A DNA stretch of 64,000 nucleotides. It comes from Thereva unica (lineage: Eukaryota; Arthropoda; Insecta; Diptera; Therevidae). The notes below the pieces were generated by a model. It saw only the letters and a program-made list of their open reading frames with translations, was not told the DNA's origin and did no database searches. Shown one piece after another: positions 57,459 to 64,000 of this stretch. Location of the stretch: NCBI GenBank assembly GCA_949987705.1, contig OX465283.1, positions 137,604,101 through 137,668,100 of the forward strand, in the 5' to 3' direction. Each line of letters starts with the position of its first letter. The stretch's first letter is position 1. Both the position numbers and the translations under genes were made by a program.

Positions 57459-60400
57459 TTAATAAAAATCAATGAACTCATTAATTGCTGGTGCGTTTTT
57501 ATCTTCAGGCTTCATAATATCATAAAGACAATAAAGGGCTGATTTTAGGTCAGTCATTCTAGATTTTAAAATTTCATCCTTAACTTTCATGCTGTCCAAT
57601 CTCTTTAAAAACTTTTCAATATCCTCGGAACCAAGTGCGTCTCGATCAACCTCGCAAACGAAATTGGTCAAGGACTGCACATCGAGCATTTTTCTTCCAT
57701 TTATGAACTCCTTCAGAAGCCTTCTAGATGTCGGCTCACATTCCTCCATGCCAATTCTGCACATAAATCGAAAAAGGATTGGACGAAAATTTTCCACTGC
57801 AGGACTATCGCCGGGGCTTGTTTCAGGACCAAATTTTTCATACATGTGGCGAACGATGCCCTTAGCGAAATGCTTAAATAGAAAACTGCTAATTGGATTC
57901 TCTTGGGTGAAAAGCAAGGAGTTTAGTATTTTCAGTGCTACATATGAAGGTACCACGTGGTCTTCTTTTTCTAAGTAAGAAAGCAGGCTGAAAAATGTTT
58001 CAATTGGAAGCAGTTTTTCTTCGAACAAGAAGCTAGCATCACTTAAAAGTTGTGCACGATTGTAGCTAGGAATTGCTTTTGGGGATTTCTGCAACGTTTC
58101 TATAATAAGCCCCCAGTTCCTGGCATCGTAGTTAACTCTGTATGGTGCTATTTGATTTTTATTCAGAATAATCCATTCATTTGGAGAAATATTTATATTA
58201 GTAGATTTTGGAGATATCAGTATCGCGGACACATTTGGAAAAATCAAGTTTGTTCGAGCGTCGGTGAAATCAGCACCACTTTGTGTTGTATATGTTATAG
58301 GAATGTACCAAAGGGATTTGGGATTATGATGTACTTGAGAAACTTTTTGCTCCATTGTCAGAACTCCTGATTCATAGTCTCTAGTTACTGTAACCAAAGG
58401 AGTTCCTGCTTGACTAGTCCACGACTTAAAGGTAGTTGCTACCATTGGGGGTTCTTCAAAATGCGGCACTTGATCTTCTGTTGCAGCTTCTTGTAAACAG
58501 TTTAAAAAATCATCTTCATCAGCTGTTGAGTATTTACTAAAAAAAAATCAAATTAAAAAATCAAGTCTGCTAATAGTTTATAAAATATTTTAGTAGGTAT
58601 ATGTACTCACAATTTGTCCAAGTATTTTTTCACACCTTTTCGAAAAGTCTTTTCTGTTAGCGCATACTCGAACATTTGAATGATGTAAGCAGCTAATAAA
58701 AAAATTTATTGTAATTAAAATTGCAATGTCCGACCGTTGACCTCTAAAGGCAAACAGCTTTAATGAACCTTTAATTTTACTTAGTTCATATTATAAAGTT
58801 TTGTATTTGACATTAAGAAGGTTGCAACAATCATAAATCATCAAGGCTGAAAGCAAATTTCTAGATACTAATGGTAATAAAAATATGAATTTTATCATTA
58901 AGTTAATAGTCTGATTGTTTTCGGTACTATTTATAATTTTTTATTTTATTACATATCTTCAAGTATTTTTCAAGAGCTGTAGGCAGGCGACCCAGAGGCA
59001 TTATAGATATATTTGATGATATTTTAAACAGAAAGTTGTGTAAAACTTTTAGCTTTATTCTTTGGAAATTTATAAATTGTTAATATTAACCATGAACTTG
59101 AAACAGTATAAATGCCTTGACATTATAACACCATTTGAAAGATTCTGAAGGAACTTTCTTGTACCATAGCACAAAGTGTTAGAAGCCAAAAAAATTTAAC
59201 AGTAAGCTAATAGGGTGGGGACGGCAATTGGGACGAATTGCCCCGGCTCCAAAACCAGAGGGCGCTCCGAGAATATATTGAAACCCAAAAATATCCCGTT
59301 TATGACCAGTGCCGGCATTAGGGTAGAGCGAGTGGAGCGGCTGCTCTAGGCGCCAGGTGGTAAGGGGCGTCAAAATGAATGCGAAAAACAATTTCGAGCA
59401 AAACATTAAACTTTGATGGCACTTTTTGAGGGCTTTGTTTGTAGCAAGCAAAGTCTATGTACTCATCAATATGACTCGAACACGGCACAAGCAGGGCGCA
59501 CTGACTCCAAGACCGATCGTACATGGCCTTAGGTCACATCCTGCTCTAGATCCATGGAGCAGACTGAATACGGCAGATCTAAACTCGATAAAAACCGTAA
59601 TCCTGATGTGTAAACAATCGTGCTAAAGTTGTGAATTTCTTCGCGAACTTCGGTTTCACTTAGCTTTCCCTTAGTTATACGGAGCTCTGTCATGGGCAAC
59701 CTTCCTTTCTCACCAACCTTGTGGTATCAATATAAAATTACCTTAATAAACTTTTTGAAGATGGAGCTCCAAACGCTCCAAACATTTCTGGAGCTCCCAA
59801 AAGAAGACCTACAAGGCCAGTTAGATATTTTTGGATCCATGCTTCAAGGTGTCGAATGTGTTCCCAGTAAAGGAAAGTTTTCGGGACTCCTCTTCAGCGA
59901 GGGCAGTCTGAGCCCGTAAACCCAGGGATGGAGTACGTTGAGATCACTCCTTCATTGGGAGATTTCCTTAGATCTCCTGCGGAAGTAAGGGCACCTAATC
60001 GGAGAGAAAACTTTCAGTCAACGTTAACTGTAAAAACGTAAACGTTTTATGCGATGTCTGGAAGCTGGTAGGGTCTGCACGGTCCCCTAGGAAGAAAGGG
60101 ATACCGATTTTCTTAATAAGAAGAGGGTTAGATCATCGGGATGTTCTCTACGGCTTAATAACCCGGCTAAAAGGGCGAAGGCTTTTGCCATACGGTTTGA
60201 AAAGCCTTCAGAAAAGTCGGACGCACCTATAATGAAGTCTAGAACGACTCTCCAAATCCGACCTTCTGTCAAATAGCGGAAAGGGTCAGAATTGGCGTGC
60301 TTGAGACTAATGCCTAATCTCCAATGGCAAAACCAACCACGAACCAACCAACCAAAGTGCTGCTTCCTATTCCTTCCCATTGTAAATTGAATTATCCGTC

Positions 60401-63400
60401 TCGCTCGTGTTTTGGTCGACATGGGTTAACTTTTCGTATGTGTTAGTTAAACCATTTGAGTTGCCACATGAAATTCAGCGGGCAATTTAGTACAAGAAAT
60501 GTCAAAAATCAATCAAAATCAATGCATAAATGACGTTAATTGTATTTGCAATATCCCGCCAAAAAATATGACAACAGAAAAGTCGAATCTAGTAATAATA
60601 ATAACAAAACAGACATTTCTGACAATTCACATCTACAGTGATAGAAATGTGTGTGAACACATTTTGTCAGCTAATTCAGCCTACTGGTACGTGGTTGGTT
60701 CGTGGTTGGTTTTTCCATTGGAGATTAGGCATAACAATCCGGAGACTCTTCTGACCACGAAACAACTAGTTACCGTACAAGGAGGTCTTCTGGAGGCGGT
60801 AGCCGAATTGGCTCAGGGCTCAGAACAGTCCAGGTCAGTAGGGGTTGGTGCGCCCTCGATGATGGGCCGCCTTAAGCCTTGGAAGGAGCAAGCCTTGTTG
60901 CTGTAGACGAGAATAAGCTGCCACGCAGCCTTTTTGTAATCGGGTACTACCTCCTACCTACCTCCGGCAGGAACAGAAGACCCCACTGGCATTATTTTGA
61001 ATGGATAGGGGTCCAAAAGAAGACCCTAAGGGTGTAGGAGTGGAGAAAACTCCACAAAGTGCACCGCATAAAATTCACAGAGATGACGTTGTCAGGTTGG
61101 TGAACACTTAAATTTTGGGCTGATGGCAGGAGAAGCCTCTTTTAACCAAAAGGTGACTCTCTCCACCATCTCAACCTTACTAGCAATGCAATACAAACAA
61201 CCAAATAGTCTCCAAAGAAGGTGGTGCTGTTGGCGAAACGTCGAGGAAGCAACTCTGAGAAAACATACTTCCTATATTGCCGCTACAGGCGGAAGTGTGA
61301 CCTTAAAACCACCATCGAAATCCTTATGGAGACCCCAGCGCATAAAGGCTTGCAAAAGGGGAGATATAATCCCGTAAGGAAATTGCAGGCAGGCAGTACT
61401 CGAAAAAAGTTTAATCTTGGACAACTGGAAATACAATTTATGTGAAGTGAAAGCGTCGAACAAAGGGGCCGAAAGACAATCTCGCTCCACCCTCAACAAG
61501 GGCCAGGGCCGGCGCTGTTTATGACTAGGTTAAAAAGTTTAGTCGTGGTTGAGTTGAAATTTAGACCGGCGTATATTATGTCGAGTCGAGTTCACATTGG
61601 GTTGAGCTAACATGGAAAAATTCCCACATAATTGGGTTAAACCTAGTCAGAAACGGCGTAAAAGTGAAAACTCTATATTTTTATGTACTAAAAAGTCTAG
61701 GGGCCCCGAATTTAGCTTGAAATCAAAGAAGTCAAAACCGCCATATCTCTATCTAATTGTTAAGCAAAAAGTAACCTAGAACCCAGTTAAAGTAACCTGA
61801 AACCCAAGCCTGCAGAACTCTAAAATATATGTTATGGATATAGATTTTTCCTTTTTTACTAGTAGATACTATTTTTCTTGGTTATATTTCCGCAAAGTCG
61901 TCTGTGACATCGGCATAGTCTATATTTTATGTCAGCACATTGAGGACGCACTGATAAAATGTTCGCTCTCCTGCAGTTATAATAATTGTAGAAAGACTTC
62001 CTTGCGGCAAACGAATTGTGGTCGTTTTTATCGATTTCCAATACGTTTTCGATTGCATCGATTGGAACAAATTGTGGAGAGCCTTGGAAACCGAACACGT
62101 TCCATTGAAAATCACCCAACTTCTCCAAGTGTCGTACGATGGCTCCACCAGTATTGTTTGTATTCGAAGTGACTTATCCGCGGAATTCCCGATTCAAAAA
62201 GGGGTGCGACAACCAGACTTCCCTTCCCTTCAATGTTGTGATCGACGCGATTATGCGTGAAGCATTCGATGGACGACGTGGAGTTCGATACGAGGACAAC
62301 AACTTCGTAATCGACTTGATGTTCGCCGTAGATATCACCGTCTACGCCGACACGGATTCCGAAGCAACGTGCATCTTATATGACAGTTCCTGGGTTAAAA
62401 ATCAATGAAGAAAAGACTCACAACGGACTGATGGAAATCCAGTGTTCACCTCAATGAAACCCAAATCGAACAGCTGTCGATGTTCAAAAATTTTAGATTA
62501 TTGTTTGAGGAAAATAAACCGGCATCGATGGCCGGCGTTCACAGCCGCGTCGGCCAGGCAACAGCAACATTCGTGTCGCTCAAGGGGAGCATATGGAAAC
62601 GAACAAATATTTCCATCAAAACGAAAGTACGCTATTACCGAAAGTACGTTATTACGTAAACAAGCTTGATATCTTCTAAATGCGATGCTTGAAGCAGATT
62701 CTCGGTGTATCACTGCGCGATCGCCTTCGAAACGAGACAGTAAGATAAAGATGCGATCAGCAGACACTGATCGAAGAAGAAATACAAAAACGTTGACTAC
62801 GATGGTTTGGACATGTTTGCCGAAAGGATGATAACAGCTTGCCACGAAAACTTCCCTGGGAAGACCGTCCCGCAGACTGGAGATTTCAGCAATCGGCTCT
62901 GAAGGAAACCTGGCTAAAGAATATCGAGGGCGACTTAAAGAATCAATGATTATCAGTTCCGAGGCTCGAGACTTCCTGAAATACCAACAAGAATGGAATC
63001 GTGAATAGAGTTCGAGATCCAGCGGCACCGACAGAAGCGTATCCGTTGCGGAGACGTCTTGCTCGGACCGGCAGTTAACGGATCAAAGAAAGAAGAACAA
63101 TGCTACAAAAGAAAATAAAATTCCGCTATTGCCTTTTGAGATCCATATTACTTGAAAATGGTCATCATACCCTTTGAAGATAAATGTTGCTCAAACTTAT
63201 GCTTTATTTCATTAGGACTCTCGACATATCTTGATAGCGGCTCGTTTTCAAGGCCCGCCAACTTATCAAGATTCATGTATTCAGTGTAAATATGATCCTT
63301 AGATTTCAAATGGGGATAATTCTGCAAAAATATTTTTGTTTTACCAAATGATTACTTGAAATGTAAAAAAATGTACCAAATCCACGATTTTATATGAATA

Positions 63401-64000
63401 ATATGTACTAAGACCCTCATTCAGCCATGTCCAAGTCCACCATTTGGGTGATACCAAGCTACCAAACCATTGGTTTGCTAATCCATGTGAAATAACAAGC
63501 AGAGTTTCCAAGTTAAATAGCTTCGAATGCCTTGAAAATGGCAAAACGTATCCGTATTGGTAAACGATTAGCCCGAAATGCCCCATGGCTCGTCCAAATT
63601 GTTTCTTAACACTTAAATGGTCAACCTTCTCAACTGGATAATCAGTTCCCAAATAGTTTTTCAATACGTCCAATAAAACTGCTGATTCAAGCACAGATTC
63701 GTATCCAGCATGTTTTGAATTGTTCGGGTAGAAAACACTATGCTTAACTTGATTATGAATGTAGGTAGTACTGAAGTAGTTTGTAATTACAACGCCTAGA
63801 TTGAATGTAGATAGCGGAGGTGTTTGCTTGAATCTTGTAGTATACATTACATTTTCTTCATCGTTGTTGTTTTTGCTTCTGCTCCTTCTGCGAATTGTTA
63901 AGCTGATATTAACACAAAGCGTTGGATACAAATACTCTCCTCACGTTTCAATCACTTTTACCGGCATATTTGAAATAGCATGATAATTACTGGAATGGGT
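57459..64000 (-). CDS. APN-4: M1 aminopeptidase-like protein, predicted catalytically dead; 5' end outside the window
   Basis: Minus-strand exons, in order: 64000-63945 (partial exon 2), 63887-63377, 63321-63171, 58692-58611 and 58536-57459. All have GT..AG borders, matching phases, and give 626 open codons including the stop. Exon 3 is 30 nt longer than in the paralogs because of a short Arg/Asn-rich insert after the acceptor. The catalytic features are degraded: the xAMEN motif reads RAMGH (63578-63592), HEXXH reads HGLAN (63473-63487) so one zinc ligand and the general-base Glu are gone, and the catalytic Tyr position in exon 4 is Ser. The third ligand context (LNEGLSTYY) and the C-terminal YRVNYDARNW block remain. 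The intact frame and clean splice sites argue for a retained non-enzymatic role rather than a pseudogene. Intron 4 (4.5 kb) is repeat-filled. Confidence 0.85.
58693..59305. other. APN-4 intron 4, no feature seen
   Basis: AT-rich intronic sequence. Confidence 0.35.
59312..59600. mobile_element. Solo hAT-like end
   Basis: CAGTGCCGGCATTAGGG near 59312 looks like a hAT terminal repeat followed by the typical GC-rich subterminal ctctaggcgcc. No matching right end or 8-bp duplication was located, so only one end is claimed; the right limit is arbitrary. Confidence 0.35.
59601..60310. other. Unassigned, moderately GC-rich stretch in APN-4 intron 4
   Basis: It has higher GC than its surroundings and some open frames on + (about 59692-59919) with no recognisable domain. 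It could be part of a retroelement Gag-like ORF1, together with 60750-61450, but no motif supports this. Confidence 0.3.
60311..60731. mobile_element. 421-bp MITE with TAA duplication
   Basis: TGCCTAATCTCCAATGG followed by aaccaaccacgaacc is mirrored at the right end (gagattaggca ending 60731). TAA flanks both ends (60308-60310 and 60732-60734). No coding content. Confidence 0.75.
60735..61510. other. Unassigned stretch in APN-4 intron 4
   Basis: Possibly the continuation of the element split by the MITE at 60311-60731. Short + frames (61123-61445) have no domain that I recognise. Confidence 0.3.
61512..61660. mobile_element. Short palindromic MITE-like sequence
   Basis: gcgctgtttatgactaggtt at the left and ttaaacctagtcagaaacgg at the right are inverted with few mismatches, about 149 bp in all. 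The target duplication is unclear. Confidence 0.4.
61930..63115 (+). pseudogene. Truncated RTE-like LINE in APN-4 intron 4
   Basis: It begins within the RT domain: VVVFIDFQYVFDCIDWNKLW (motif A, with A-F altered), EFPIQKGVRQ (motif B, then a frameshift), VIDAIMREAFDGRRGV and LMFAVDITVYAD (FADD box altered to FAVD). After more stops the C-terminal blocks LKQILGVSLRDRL and LRWFGHVCRKDD follow. The 3' end near 63115 has the same tail as the solo end at 6770-6850. It lies antisense to APN-4. Confidence 0.7.

Overview
This window looks like a piece of an AT-rich, transposon-laden insect genome, most likely a fly (Diptera). Genes have short introns (about 50-75 bp) with GT..AG borders, alongside a few introns of several kb filled with repeats. 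The mobile-element mix (RTE, CR1/Jockey-like, I-like, Copia, Ty3/Gypsy, hAT, Transib-like, PIF/Harbinger, Tc1/mariner-like) is typical of arthropods. The exact order and species are not established from the sequence.

The genic backbone is a tandem array of four paralogous M1-family (gluzincin) aminopeptidase N genes. APN-1 (13409-21158, +, 790 aa), APN-2 (21475-30602, +, 808 aa) and APN-3 (44218-52417, +, 896 aa) run head to tail. APN-4 (57459 to beyond 64000, -) is convergent with APN-3 and runs off the right edge. Exon 1 is 482-488 nt, exon 2 is 159, exon 3 is 481 (511 in APN-4), exon 4 is 148-151 and exon 5 is 82, all in the same phases, so the genes arose by duplication. APN-1 to APN-3 each have a signal peptide, an xAMEN motif, a HEXXH-X18-E zinc site and the catalytic Tyr. 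APN-4 has lost most of these (RAMGH, HGLAN, Ser for Tyr) while keeping an open frame, and is probably a pseudoenzyme. At the left edge is the 3' end of an unrelated gene for a Thr/Glu/Asp-rich protein ending in a six-cysteine knottin-like domain.

The rest is mobile DNA. From 2.7 to 6.7 kb lies a nest: a LINE split by a Transib-like element with CACAGTG ends, itself split by a hAT with a perfect 8-bp duplication, which holds two copies of a 250-bp MITE with 3-bp CAG/CTG duplications. From 7.2 to 8.7 kb is a PIF/Harbinger element with relics of both its genes. A Copia RT fragment and a CR1/Jockey-like LINE follow (9.8-12.4 kb). APN introns hold a TTAA-flanked element with a minisatellite (15.4-16.7 kb), a 1.37-kb foldback with a nested MITE (23.1-24.5 kb), and LINE, Copia and RTE pieces. 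The APN-2/APN-3 gap (30.6-44.2 kb) contains mariner-like MITEs, Ty3/Gypsy gag and pol pieces, two hATs with perfect 8-bp duplications, a nearly full-length decayed RTE (35.9-40.95 kb) and more foldbacks. Apart from the APN genes and the edge gene, no stretch reads as an intact host gene.
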